A stretch of DNA of 64,000 nucleotides from Eretmocerus hayati (lineage: Eukaryota > Arthropoda > Insecta > Hymenoptera > Aphelinidae). Made by a program: the position numbers and the translations under genes. Below are positions 1 through 13,015 of the stretch, in pieces. The stretch is taken from NCBI GenBank assembly GCA_029851415.1, contig CM056743.1:29028405-29092404 (forward strand). The letters are read 5' to 3'. Position 1 is the stretch's first letter. Every line of letters begins with the position of its first letter. The notes under the pieces are model-generated. The model searched no databases. It was given only the letters and a program-made list of their open reading frames with translations, and was not told the origin of the DNA.

Positions 1-3000
1 ATATAAAGAGCGGGAATGTGGCGGAAGTTAGTATGTAATACTTAAGTTCTACATACATCCATCAACAGTAAACAAACTTCCAATAAAAGTTATTTATTTT
101 GAAAAACCACCGACGGAGGAGAATGGAAATTCTGCATTCGACGGAAAACGGGGTTATATTGAAAACATACTTATACATTAAAGAGTAATAAAACGGAAAA
201 GGGATGTATCAATTCTGAATACAAACCCTCAACACTAAGTGTATATTCGCGACAGAATCTAACATGGAAAAATTAACTTCGGATGGACTTTCATGTGCAT
301 GAATGACATACTAGGGTCAGGTTGACCCCGGTCAAAATTTCGACTTACAGGCACGAGACAGCAGAGGCGTAGCAAACGTCACAGCTGCACCAACTGACAG
401 TTGAAAACTCAAACTAAACGTAGATGGTGTGTGGCAGTCGAATTGGGACAGTCAGAAATTGCGCCAAACCTAATTTTACGCACCCAAATAACACAGTGGG
501 GTCAGTCTGACCCGGCCAAAGATGACTACAGGTGACTGCCCTTACACCTTCACAAACCGGTAGTTGGAAAGCCAAACTGGAGGCAGATGCCGCATGGCGG
601 TCAAAATTCGACGATTTGGACATCGGAAAAAAGGTTTGGAAATTCCCTGGGTTATTTTGACCCGGCATATCATTTAAGGGTTAAATAAAATACTCGACCG
701 TGAAAATGAATGGATAGTATTTTCCTCGAAAGCCTTAAAATAAACTCTGATTTCTCGAGTTTCCTCTCATCACAGCCAAGATCACGAGTGTAACGCTTAT
801 CGATAGATGCCATGAATTACTCAGCTATATAAAACATTTCAAATGATGCAAAACGTGAGGTGAATGTAAATGCGTGCATCTTTACTTTTATCGAGGATAA
901 TCAACGACCCGTAACAATGAAAATAGAGTCACACATATCCGCACCCATCAATCGAGAACTTGAGAACGAAAAAATCGTAGTGTAATCTTGAAGGCTTCTT
1001 ATCAACCCCTCTGTATTATTATTGTCCACGGATATGTTGATCCAAAGCGCAAAGAAAATCTTGTATTTACGTGATCACTTTGTTATACTCTTCGAAGCTG
1101 CTTACGTGAGCTTGTGATAATTCCTGATCCCTCGCGTTGCGTGCTTTTAAGCAATAAAAACGATGAGAAAATACGTAAATTCTGACATGTTGCGGATTAA
1201 AATGCGGAATTGACATTTTCTGAAGAATTACGGATTATCGACGACTCAACGAGGGTGTTGATATGTACTCTTAGATAGATATTTCTTGTATGTGGAAAAA
1301 ATGGGTAGAGCGAGCCTGATCAGATTGCATTATCCCGTTGACTACACACCTCTAAAACATAACGTTGACCACGCATGGGGTCAGTTAGACCCCATGGAGA
1401 AAAGTGTCTGTCATTTTGCAACGAGCGGATTGTATAGTGGCACATACGAATTAATGGCTGATGGCGCCACAGGCAAGATTTCAATTGTTTGTTGTCCAAG
1501 TTTAGGTGTTGGGAATGGTCCGGTGTCCAGGTCACCCTTTAGTGTAACATTGATCAACCGGACCACCATTTTCCATCGATGAATGAATATTTTCAACCAA
1601 CTCAATTTTCATACCATCTCATGCCATGAAGGGTTCTAAATAAAACATTTTTTTGCAATCGACAAAATCGTTCTCTTGCAATTGAATGAGATATCATCAT
1701 CCTCTACATCCAAATATCCAAGGCTAAGACATTCAGTTGCCTTAGTAGGCAACTGTAATTTGTAAAATAGTAATTTTACAAATCCACTACTCACAAGCTC
1801 ACAAATCTCACAGCTCAGAATTAAATATCCTTATCACCAATGGCTAACGCACGAATACAAATAAACCACATCGTCCTGATGCAGAGATTGAGAGCGACAG
1901 TAGTGTAGAGAACGAGCTTATAATCCACGCGCGTAATATTCAAAATCAGTCGTAAAATGCAATCGGATCGATCACATACAGAACACATCAGTGAGTCCAT
2001 CCACCTTTCTATATACTCTTATAATGATAAATGTTTGAAACTGTCGTCAAATATAAATGGGATTATGAACCCAGAACCATCCACCGGCTTTCGATTAGCT
2101 CTCATGCGGACTCGTATCTACCTCTGTGCACTCTTACTCGCTCATCTCTCAAAATCCGGGATCTATTCGATGATGGTATACACACGTGTATTCGCACGTG
2201 GCCCATCAACCAAAACACCAATACATAAATATATTTGTATGCGTATATGTGTGTGCATACATACATATAGACATCTGTATAGAGAAAGCTCGTGATCCGG
2301 TATTGAGCTAAAAATCAATACTCGAGAGAGTCGTGGTGGCCCCAAATGCATACGCGCTCGCCCAAATCCTCCCAGGGATAAGCCGACCCCCCCCCCCTCC
2401 TATTACCCCTCGTCACCCTTACCCTCCTGTGCCGAAAGCTCGGGGTATGGTTGAATAAATCCTGGATCAGGCGGATAAGCCTCCTCCCCCTCTCCCTACT
2501 CTATATCTGCTCTGCTCCACTTACGCTCTACATACGCATTGAACGATTCCAATGGTTTCTTTGTCTCTTTCTGTTTCTTTCTTTTCATTATTTATTCGTG
2601 ATTCAATTAGATTTACTGTCATCTTTTTATGTTAACAATGATATTTCTGAGAAATAAACGAATCGTGATCAATAACTGAGCCTGAGACTGCTCAAAATTA
2701 TTTAGGATGAATCTTAGCGAATTTTGGATTTTTTTTGAGATTGTTCAGTGCTCACATTTGAGAGAGGAAATGAACAAAATCCCGTTCTGTCTCGCTCACT
2801 TCCAGATAAATGGAATGACGAGCATTTGTGACTCGTAAGGTAGACTGTTGCCCCCACACCTCTGTAAAAGCAACGTTCACCCGACATGGGGTCATTCTGA
2901 CCCCACTCAAGAAATCATCCCTCAGTCTTGGAGAAGTAAAGATATCATCACGAACGCTCAACGCACGTGAGATTTGGACTGTTCTCCACAATATCTCTTA

Positions 3001-3261
3001 GTTTTCATTGCCATAACTGATCATTTTATGTGTAAATTTTATCGATCAAGAAAAAAAGTCAGAAACGGGTTTTCTACTTCAAAACTATGCCAAAATGGTA
3101 ATTTTTGATCTTTTTCAAAAATTCTTGTGGGATTACTACCGGCATATGTTGCCTTATTGGATAAGGATCCCTGTTATCAGCGATCTAGGGCAAAATATAT
3201 CTCTTTCGAAGAATAACTATAAGCACAAATTATACAATTCCAACAAAATGAGACCGGGAAC
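1..3261. other. Non-coding DNA with scattered GGGTCA palindromes
   Basis: I see no supportable gene. The stretch carries five short palindromes of the form GGGTCAnnnTGACCC (314-328, 499-513, 649-663, 1378-1392, 2889-2903), with two more just beyond at 3463-3477 and 3631-3645. Sequence around 1345-1395 and 2855-2905 is related outside the palindrome as well, so these are probably pieces of a dispersed repeat. A C-homopolymer lies near 2390. The small open frames here look like chance frames. Confidence 0.6.
298..682. repeat. Candidate piggyBac-like MITE fragment
   Basis: The right edge reads inward as TTAACCCTTAAATGATATGC then GGGTCA. The left side has a related block (AATGACATACTAGGGTCA) near 304. 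A terminal TTAA and nearby GGGTCA palindromes are compatible with piggyBac-type non-autonomous elements. The left terminus and a matching TTAA duplication were not found, so the limits are uncertain. Confidence 0.3.
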
Positions 3262-3352
3262 CAGGCGCGGTCCCAAGAGAGGGGAGGTAGGGCCGCCCCC
3301 CCCCCCAAGTCAAAATTGTCCCCCCTAAAAACGGTCTCTGGAACCGCCCCTG
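3262..3352. mobile_element. Small CAGG...CCTG inverted-repeat element (MITE)
   Basis: About 91 bp with imperfect terminal inverted repeats. The left end reads CAGGCGCGGTCCCAAGAGA inward and the right end reads CAGGGGCGGTTCCAGAGAC inward. The interior has a run of C (3296-3306) and a second C-rich run. The CAGGGGCGG end type is common in insect DNA transposons (hAT or CACTA-like), but no clear target duplication is seen, so the superfamily is not assigned. Confidence 0.45.
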
Positions 3353-5517
3353 CGGCGAACCGGTCGATGCATGACTCTTGAGTTCGCTCAAGAATTATAG
3401 TAACAACGTAGAAAATCCGTAGGCCAGGGTCAAAAATTTTTGGTAACTTTTTTCCTCACACTGGGTCAACCTGACCCCTACTACTCTCCGCCGCCACTCA
3501 CAGCACATTGGAGTATGGCCGAACTTATGAACACCACTAATGTATAGTGGTATATCCGAACATCAGCCGTGGCACTACGACCACGATCTCCATCATTTGG
3601 CAGCTGTATTTGAAGTCAAAAACAGGTGTGGGGTCACGATGACCCTTTGTGGGGGCAAAGGGGTAGATCCCTATCTCGCTTTTGGCTTGAGTGTCGTCTA
3701 CAAAAACTCTTTGGGCATATTTGGTACAGTTTGGAGAGTGTTTTTGTATAATTTAGTACCGATTGACCGGGACGTAAATATGTACAAGTGGTCCCAACAT
3801 GGTTATTTCTGAAAAAATCGAAGATGTGTTTTCTCACGTCACAATAAAATCGAGAACGAGATAGCCCAACTAGGATGTTGTTCAAGTTCATGGTATTTAT
3901 GTAGAAGGGAATTTTCTCATAAGTATGGTAACGGAAAGATAACAATTTTTGTGGATTAAGCTAAAATTTTAACATTTCCACAAAACTGCTCAATTTGAAT
4001 CGGTTATGTAAAATGAAAGTATAAGAATCAAGTCTTCTACAAAGATCTAGATAATTTCAAAAAGGAACCAGAAATCACTCAAATTTGCGAGTACAAGATT
4101 GAACAGTTCTCAAAAGTAACTAAACTTATAGGCTCACTCATAGCCCCCGATTGCTTTTTACTATCAAAAACTAGTCGAAAAAATGTACCCGAGTACACCC
4201 AGCCGAGTTGAGTGGGGCTGAAGCTGTGGCTTCATGGAATCAGTCTGAGAAGGACAATGTGAACTACTTGCCTCGATCCCGGGAAATTCAAGAGGAATTG
4301 TCGATGAAAGGCGAAACGCACCAACATCAGCTTAGAGTCCAAAATTTTTTATATCTCATTTCTTTTCATGTACTTGAATTCTCCATCAAAATCCTTCAAG
4401 TTGCGACACTCAAATTGTGAAGTGCCTTGGACGTACATAGTTAGATATCAGAAATATTTAATATCTGTCTATGTGACTAATATCAGAAAACTGTGTTGGT
4501 TAAAATTGATAGCAGCCACCGATTCAAGCATTTAGTATGATCAGTCTTTTAAAGGGGTTTTTTGAGCTTACAATCACGGGATTTTGACATACCTGGAGAA
4601 GAGAGTGTATTCCCTTGCGATTTTCCGATTTTACAGGTTTACAAACTGGGTGCGAAAAGTCCCATCTCCACATATTACCCCAAGAAAGATACTTTTCCGA
4701 TCTTGCAAAATTATCTTGGGGAAAGGCATTCGGCGAAACATTCCAAAATAGCCCATGTATAATTATAAATACACGATATCTCAAATGCAAAAAGAGAATG
4801 AACCATTTTCTCAACGCCCCGGACCAATATTGATCTAATTTCTTAGTCTTCCAGACTTCCGAATTCTGATTTTTACTACGTTCCCGCCCGTGCTAATGTG
4901 TATTCATCGGATGTTATCTGAACCGTTTCTAAGCAATACGGAGGATACGCCAAATCCAATTCAAACTAAATCAAACCAATTTTGTAAAATTGGCAGGATT
5001 GATAAAGCAGTAACATTATGAAACTGGCGTTGCCTTATTAAAACTCATACATAGACTCTGTGCCAAAAAATTTTTCATTTACCAAACACATTTATCTTTT
5101 GTGGCCATCATGGGCTTTGATTGTTGAACGGACGAGTCAATGTGCGCGTGTAGTTCATACATATAGAGGTTATGTATGTATACGGATCAAGAGGAACGGT
5201 GGTAGCGGATTATGCCAGCCGGATGAGCCACTGCGCCCGGGGATATGGGAAAAACGCCAGACATGTACATCACAGTAAAGAAGAGAAGAAGGGGAGATTG
5301 AGAGCAGCTCTGGAGCTTTTTGGCTTATGACTAATCTTCCCTGATCGTATTGTAATATATTTGATCGGATTATCATTTGACGGAATTGAATTTCGAAACG
5401 AGAGAGAGAGATATACATCCTTTTCTATACTGACTTTGATGATGTGCAAGCGAGTCTTTCGGCTTTTTGAATCGTGAATTGTCGGTGGATTGCTTTTGAA
5501 AATTGCCGCTGCTATGG

Positions 5518-5518
<1 letters not shown>

Positions 5519-5570
<52 letters not shown>
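5519..5570. repeat. (TG)26 microsatellite
   Basis: Uninterrupted TG dinucleotide repeat of about 26 units. Frames reading Cys-Val or Thr-His runs through it are artefacts. Confidence 0.97.
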
Positions 5571-5572
<2 letters not shown>

Positions 5573-6199
5573 ATGATGGATTTGACATTATCGAAAAGTG
5601 TTTGGGGATTTAAGTCTGGATGTAGGTTTAATCTGTTGGTAGGTTTTCGTTTGGCTTGATGGGGTGGAAAAATTCTGCTTTTGAACGAGACATTCATTAC
5701 GGGATTCCACATTTTTGCTCATAACCATACAAAATTAGCCGAAACTCAGGCTCTTTGATGGAAAAAATCATAGTTTGAATTCAATAGATTCTAATCATCA
5801 TGGGTATCACACAGTCCTAGCTAATATAGTGAAATCTGATGAATATCTGGAAATATCGTAATGGACGAAGAAAGTAGATTCATCAATCTACATGAGTTTT
5901 CTTTCAGAATCGCGGAATACAATGAATCACTGATTCCAAAACAGATCTGCTCAATCATTACTGATTTTAGGGGGATACGACCTTGATTTTGAAAATTTGA
6001 AAAAAAAAAAGCCCAAAATTTGCAAATAGGGGAATTTTAATTGTATTTGCAACGAAATTGATTCAATTTCAACTTCTTGACCTTGAATAAATGACGTGCA
6101 GGACAAGAAGTAGTCGAGCGAAGAATACACTAAGATTGCTCCATCTCCACAAAAAAATCTAATTCTCAAGGAATCCAATCCTGCATTACATCTAGATCT

Positions 6200-7100
6200 C
6201 GCAGAAATATATCATTTTGCAGATCCTAATAAGCACCATTAAAGCTAAAATTAGTCGACACAAATGTCTCTTTTAGCGTCATATCCTCGACTTCATCTCA
6301 CGGTCAACTAATTCTTGGGCGCTCAGACTCACAATATCAAGACATCAAAAACCTAACGGATTCAAAGTAAATTGCAAACATCAGAGCTGTGACGCGTCTC
6401 ATCATATAAATGAAAACGTCAGTCACCCACACCGTTTACGCGATTCTTTCGAATACCCTGGAGTTATTCCATTGCATTCGCTCCCTGCCACAAATCGGTC
6501 TCGCTATAAACTGTCAAAAATCACAGAATCAAAATTTTCGAATGTGCTTTCCTTCTATTAAAAAAACAGAAGGCATATTCCTGAATCAATAAAATTCTTA
6601 CATCTACAAAAAGCCTCTCACAAAATCATCAGCTTCTCTTTCCACATGCACTTTCACGCACACGAGAAATATAATATAATCCAAATCGCAAAGAATTAAG
6701 GCCGCATCTATATAGGCTGTTCCTTCGAAAGGTTGATATTTATCCCTGGGTATATCTCAAGGGGAAGCCCGGCATTTTTACGCTTGTACCCATTTTATTC
6801 CAGTGAGCATCTTGGCTCATCTGATGATGCTATATAATAATATATAGCATGAAGCACAGAAGCAACCAGGACGATTATATATTGTGCCACAGCAGCACCA
6901 AGACGTATACATTAATCCGGTATTATAAGTGCCCCTAGCGGTATGATATTATATATATATATAGTACCCGCATGCCCTTAGGGGCCCCTCTCTGCAAAAT
7001 TGCCCAAATAGATGGTGTATATATAGAGTTTGGCTGGTTGGCTGGATGATTCTAATGGGCTATGGGTTGGTATTAGGATTATAAGCCGAGACGATCCTAC
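6200..7100. other. Strand-skew island
   Basis: The left part (6250-6660) is C-rich and G-poor on the plus strand. The centre has TATATA runs and motifs such as TTAATCCGG. The right part (7000-7090) is G-rich and C-poor. No gene is seen. Confidence 0.5.
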
Positions 7101-7327
7101 AGCTTTTCGTTGGAAGATATTGTAATGTAAGGCAACTGCGTTATTATCATCGTTTCTCGACGTGATACGTGTTTTTGAGCTTTTCTAAATTTTTTGCAAG
7201 TTGCACGAGCTGAAGAAATTGGTAATATTGTTTTTTTGGGAGAAACGGAGAATTAAAATTGTATTGCAAAGTGAATGCAACCATAGTTCTGTTGAAATGA
7301 TCTATTGACCTCAGAGAATTATCATCG

Positions 7328-8382
7328 GGACCCCGCCATAAATCATAGGATTTTGGGTTTCAAGCTAATCTTGTCTCTTTGGTAGTTGAACGATAGATTT
7401 TCACGAGCTGAACAAAACTCTCAATGGGCGCAAGAACCGATAACGTGTTCTTGAGTAATTCGTGATAAAAGTAGCCCGAGCTTGCAAGCTAAAATAGGGT
7501 TATGCAAAGTTTACAAGATATTCTACGCACTTGAACTCCGTGTTAGTCTGTTTCTTTTTCATCTTGTGTGACTCGCAATATAATTGCAAAGGACTCGATT
7601 AGTTATTTTGGATTTTTTTACCTTCGCTATTCGAAGGTCTTCGCAATGAAAATAGTCCAAAATCGCTCGTGCAGCTCCAGCAGAGCTGTGAAATAGCTCG
7701 CCCTTGTCCAGTAAAGTACCAAAAGGAAAGCTTCAGATAAACTTATCCAGATAGAGCTTTTTCAAAAAGAGTTACCATATTCTATTCGGAAATTTGCAGG
7801 CATTCAACGAATGCTGCACGCATCGGTAGAAAATGAGTGCTGAAAATCGTTTTCTTTGGAACTCAGTAAATCGATTCATCAGCGAAAACTGGTATTTCGT
7901 ATAAGACGATTGCTCAGGGATCGACAGAATCTGTTGATCATGAAAATGCCCTCCTACAGCTCTTCTTTGGGTACTTTTCTAGACAAGAGCGAGCTGCTGG
8001 AGCTGCAGACAATGCCTCCAACTTGGCTCTCACGAACTCGAGCGATTTTGGACTATTTTCATTGCGAAGACCTTCGAATAGCGAAGGTAAAAAAATCCAA
8101 AATAACTAATCGAGTCCTTTGCAATTATATTGCGAGTCACACAAGATAAAAAAGGAACAGACTGAAAAGGAGTTCAAGTGCGTCGAGCATCTTGTAAACA
8201 TTGCATAACCCTATTTTAGCTTGCAAGCTCGGGCTACTTTTATCACGAATTACTCAAAAACGATACGTTATCGGTTCTTGCGCCCATTGAGAGTTTTGTT
8301 CAGCTCGTGAAAATCTATCGTTCAACTACTAAAGAGACAAGATTAGCTGAAACCCAAAATCCTATGACTTATGGCGGGGTCC
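7328..8382. mobile_element. Foldback-type element, about 1.05 kb
   Basis: Two long inverted arms can be read directly. The left arm runs from GGACCCCGCC at 7328 to about 7700. The right arm runs from about 7985 to GGCGGGGTCC ending at 8382. Internal landmarks repeat in inverted order, including the blocks with CTTCGCTATTCGAAGG (left) and CCTTCGAATAGCGAAGG (right), with small indels. The spacer is about 290 bp and has no recognisable transposase, so this is a non-autonomous foldback or long-TIR element. No target duplication could be identified. Confidence 0.8.
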
Positions 8383-9599
8383 TTGGGAAGGAATTTTCTT
8401 GATATAATTTTTTCAAAACAATTTCTACATCTCTCTATCTTCAAGTGGAACAATAGTCTTATCACAAACTAGTGCTGACAGAACCCTACTTTCTTTCGTC
8501 GAATTTTGATTCAAGTCTCCAATCTCACGTTACTGCTCAAGGAAGTTCTAGTTTACTATTTGATTGACCAAGTTGTGAGATTATCATATAAGAAATTCCT
8601 CAGTGCCAACATGAATATCATCATCAATTCATACTTGAATAACTTCTATCATGCAGACTTCATCGCCCAGTGCATCGCATTCAGAATCTAAGAATTCTCA
8701 TTCATATAACGCCCTAATAACAAAAACAGTCACTTTTCATCTATGGAATATAAAATTTCATTCACGCACCACTTCGAGATAAGCAAAAAAGAACCTGTTT
8801 TTCGCGCGATTTATTATGGTATGAATTCAAGTAAAATTATGAATAGTACCACCGAAAAAACTGAGGCAGTGGCCGTTCCAAAAATTAATGGTAATCTGCA
8901 AAATGTGGTTACGAATTGACTTAATGACTTTAATACAATTCAAGCCAAATTCACACATTTTCCGCCAGTACGTCGGAAATTTTCAATTTTTTTGCGCTTG
9001 AAAAGATTGTTTTCCAGGTTTTTTTAGGTGCAATTTTTCCCCATCTTTTTCAGATCCTTCAGACTCACTAGACACCCTGTGTCAAGACATTCACTCTTTA
9101 CACAGAATATTTCATAGAAAGTACCGGCATTTGTTTCATCCGAAGTCAGAAAATTTTCACACATCGTGAGAACAGCTCAGACGTTTGTTTCATTTTCGTT
9201 GGGCAATGAGAGAAAAAATGTATCAAAGCAACTCTCTAATATCTAGTATTCCAATAATTTCCTGATAGCAACGTGCGCACAACAACTCAAAATCAAAAAT
9301 TCAGAAACCACGATGGCCCCGCGTTCAAAATTCTCGCTTTCAACACAGAAGGTCTGGAATTGAATCTCAGCGGGTTCCCATTGTGAATTTTTCATTAATG
9401 TATTTCGATAGTTTTGAGGCTTTGGAACCCACCCAAATCTGTAAGTCTTGGCCAAATTACCTAGAAAATCAATAAAAAGAAGCAAACACAAAAAAGAAGC
9501 TCAGTAAAGTGAAATTATCAATATCGAATACATGAGCATTCACAATAATTAAACATTCGACACTGAAAGTCCTCAAGATAATAAGAATCGGCCAAGTCA
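8383..9599. other. Non-coding A+T-rich DNA
   Basis: I see no gene, repeat or RNA in this stretch. The open frames are short and overlap on both strands. Confidence 0.5.
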
Positions 9600-10400
9600 A
9601 TCCATCGCAATACCAACACCAATGAACCAAATACCCGTTCCCCCACTCTCCAGCCACCCCTCAAAAAATAGCCCATTCACCGAAATACACAACCACCACA
9701 TTACACAATTTTTCCCAATCATACATCAAAAACCATTACGAGTCCATTATACATACCTCTATTCTCTGATACTATCCTTTACAGCAGCAGGATCTCAAGC
9801 ATCCTCAAAACCACCCCCTATACTCATTCAAGCTCTAGCGAAGCTCTTTAAGGATGGCCGAATCCTTGAGCGGACAGGGTAGCATGAAACTCCAACTGTG
9901 GTATATTATCACCCCCTTGCGTTGGACTCTCGCGATATATATCCACCCCCCTCTGACTCGCGATCAAATGAACCTGTTGCCTCAATTCACATGCACATAC
10001 ATAAAACCACACACACACACACACACACACATACTGTTGAGGGCTATTGTAATGCTGGTTAAGCGGATGGTTAGACAGAATATAATAGTGGCGATGACCC
10101 CGAATTGCCAAAAATTTCGGCGGTGGCTCCGGGGGCACGTATAACAGGAGAACATACGCTAACAGAAGCCTAAATTGAAGAATCGTAGGGTGGAAAGAGG
10201 TTACATATATATATGTATGTATATTGGCCCGCCAGGAGAATTTGGACTGTGGTCGTTCACCCCTTTTGTAACGTAACAGTGTGTTCGCTCATTTGTTTTG
10301 ACCAGACGATATAATGACTAATATTTGATGGATGGTATGGCTAAGCAAGGCTTGTCACAAAAAATGCAAGAGTACGCAATTTGAATAAGATGGATTATCG
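9600..10400. other. Strand-skew island with CA repeat
   Basis: Positions 9600-9850 are almost free of G on the plus strand (C-rich). A (CA)n run lies at about 10007-10031 and TATATATATG near 10207. The sequence then becomes G-rich (10140-10370). No gene is seen. Confidence 0.55.
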
Positions 10401-12685
10401 AGAATATCGAGTTTTTCAATTATTTTATACAATTTTTTTTTTTCTATTTTGATTCTAAATTTGTGCAATCTATAGACCTGGGACAAGTCAAGGATTCACA
10501 AAAACCAACTGTTTTGATTCTTCCTCAGGAATCTGTGCTTTTTGTGAGTGGATGATCTTGTGCTTGATTCTCATGGCAAAGGTATAGATAGCTGTGATCC
10601 ATATTTGGATAAATCAGTCAATTGTTAATATTTCTAACGTTTTTCCAATCAATTTTATCATGTTTCCGAACAAAAATTGGTAAGAATTTTATTAAATATT
10701 TTCAAGATATTTGGGACCGAAAATAAATCACGGGCTAGTTTTTTCCCATTATCTTACAAAGGAATGCAGAATGAGTGCAGTAATGCTGTCTCAGTTGATT
10801 TTTGAAAAAACTTTTAGCCTGTGATGTAAGTACTTGGCTCAAGAGAAACAAAAACTATAAATTACATATCAAATTTCAGACTCTAATGCTTTCTTTAGAC
10901 CACTGCGAAATTTTCTCACGGAAACAACTTCTCTGACATCTGACTATGTCCTTCTTCAGGTTAAAAAAAATATATATATATCAACTAATGTTGGGATTAG
11001 TGATTGGAATAATTAAACTTCCAAAGAAAGCATTAAAGTCTTATAATCGATCTCCTCATACATACTACCAGTGTGAGTATCTTTGTGGCTGAGAATATTG
11101 AATATGAGTAATGGTTTGTTGGGGGCCGTTGTAAGATACAGATTTCGATAACAAATTAAGAAAAAATTTATGAAAATTGGACATGAAATATGGGTACATC
11201 TTCGGTTTCAACAGCTCCGTACACAAATAAATGGCATTAGCAGGGTTCTGTTATGGTGAGCAGATAGATCATTTGTTCATTATAATAGAAGTATTTCCGT
11301 CTGAGATAGAAGAGGACATCATAGTCCATACTCAATTTGATGAAGATTTAATTTTAACCAAGATGATGATTTTTACTACAAGAGGTCCAAAAGTACCATA
11401 ATCGCTCATTTACTGTCAACAATGATTGAGTAATCTTGTGAGTGGGAAATTTTTGGGAACAGTACAAAAATCTGAAAAATATTACAGTAAATTTTTCTAT
11501 CAATTGAGTAGAAGTAATGAGAAACATTTTCAAAGGAGTTACTAGAAAAACTTTGAAAAAAAAAATCTAATGTTAATTGAAAGTATCTTCCAATCAATTA
11601 ATCTCGCAATTAATTCAATTCAAAAATAGGAAATCATTGTTCCTCGATTGACTTTTTCATCCCTCATTAGTCAAAATTATAACTCGTGCTCCCGTAGAAA
11701 TAGAGTGGTTCACTTTGTCAAATCATCCTCAATTGTCTCACGCATCTCAAAATCATTTCTCATTGTTATTTGACCAAAATGATGCGAATAAATACCTAAC
11801 AAAATTATCAATTCTTAACTAAATATGTATACTAACATACTTAAAGTTTTTTTTATATATTTACAGTCAATCATTTCACTCTTCCAACTGTTCGACCGTG
11901 ATAATAAAAATTTCTAAATTGCAAATGACTACAATTTCCAAGTTATCATCTTTAACTTTTTATAGCAGATGAACTCATTCAATAGTTATAACGTATTAGA
12001 TGGTGTCCCACTAAACCATATGGAAACACCAGGGGTTAAATAGTAGCCGAATTTCTCAACGATCCTTCTGTTCTCCTGTGACGGCGAGGTCACGAGCAAG
12101 CCTTGATCACAATCCCATGGGAATTTCTGGAGGCCATTGCACTCAACTTATCTTATACTTATACGGCACAGTCCGTATGGAATAAATTCTATGTGGTGCG
12201 GTAAAATTTGGAATAAATGCCTCAAAGCGATTTGAGGGTAGGATTTTGTGTGGAATAACAGACTAGGGTAACATGAATTTCTCGCAAAAATGCCACAAAA
12301 TTTTTGTTCTTTAACAGTGAATTTCTCTCACTAATATTCATACTTCTAGAGCAGTGCTTTTTATTTTGAAAGACAAGTAGGAAAAAGGAAGGAAACAGAA
12401 TCTGTATACATTACGGATGGAAATTGACAATTTATTAAAAATTAACCGAACAAAGGAGATACTATCTTTGACTATACATATAATGAGTTATCTTGAGCAA
12501 TGGTTGTTTTAAATCTCAGCTGATATAGCCAGTGGACCGTGAGCCTGTGACAATACGACTTGACCAGTTGTTGGCCGAAAAATGTTTTCCACCTCTAGGT
12601 AGGTGACCATGAGATCACGAGCTCGCACAAAGAGTGCACACTTTTTAAAAAGTGTTTTTCTACCTCTGTTAGCAAATTATCAGCT
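10401..12685. other. Non-coding A+T-rich DNA
   Basis: No gene is supportable. Poly-T and TATATA runs occur near 10430 and 10970. The stretch 12000-12260 is more G+C-rich and may be an old repeat, but I could not define its ends. Confidence 0.5.
12673..12685. repeat. Left target-site duplication of LINE insertion
   Basis: CAAATTATCAGCT here is repeated exactly at 13016-13028, on the other side of the retroelement fragment. Confidence 0.8.
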
Positions 12686-13015
12686 GATAAGCAACAAAAA
12701 AATTCACAATGTAGTCGGCTGATTTCATGATTATGTTGATGGAATTTAACCTTACTAATAGAGAAGGCCTAGAGCTGAAAATTTTTCTCCAAAGTGTGAA
12801 AAATGATGCCATTATATTGCAATATAATGAAGCACCTCTCTATAATAATAATTTATCAAGAAATAGTGGTACAAAGGGCAATTTTTCAACCTTTGAGGGC
12901 TTTCTGAATGCAATTAATTAATATGTATGTATATGTACATGTTATGTAAATCATTTCTATATTTTTTGCCTACGGGCGAATAAAAGGATATTCTATTATA
13001 TTCTATTCTATTCTA
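12686..13015 (+). mobile_element. 5'-truncated non-LTR retrotransposon (LINE) 3' end
   Basis: This 330-bp insert is bounded by an exact 13-bp direct repeat (12673-12685 and 13016-13028). Its 3' end has an AATAAA-like stretch followed by a short (ATTCT)n tail at about 12988-13015, a tail type known from several insect LINE clades. An open frame (12727-12921) ends about 70 bp before the tail and could be the last part of the LINE ORF2, but it has no recognisable domain. Together these points show target-primed insertion of a truncated LINE. The clade is not assigned. Confidence 0.8.

Larger units (their letters stand above)
3353..7327. other. Non-coding A+T-rich DNA
   Basis: No gene is supportable. 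It holds two more GGGTCA-type palindromes (3463-3477 and 3631-3645), a TG microsatellite (5519-5570) and a skew-switch island at about 6200-7100. The short open frames (for example around 4524-4833) overlap one another on both strands and have no recognisable domains. Confidence 0.55.
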
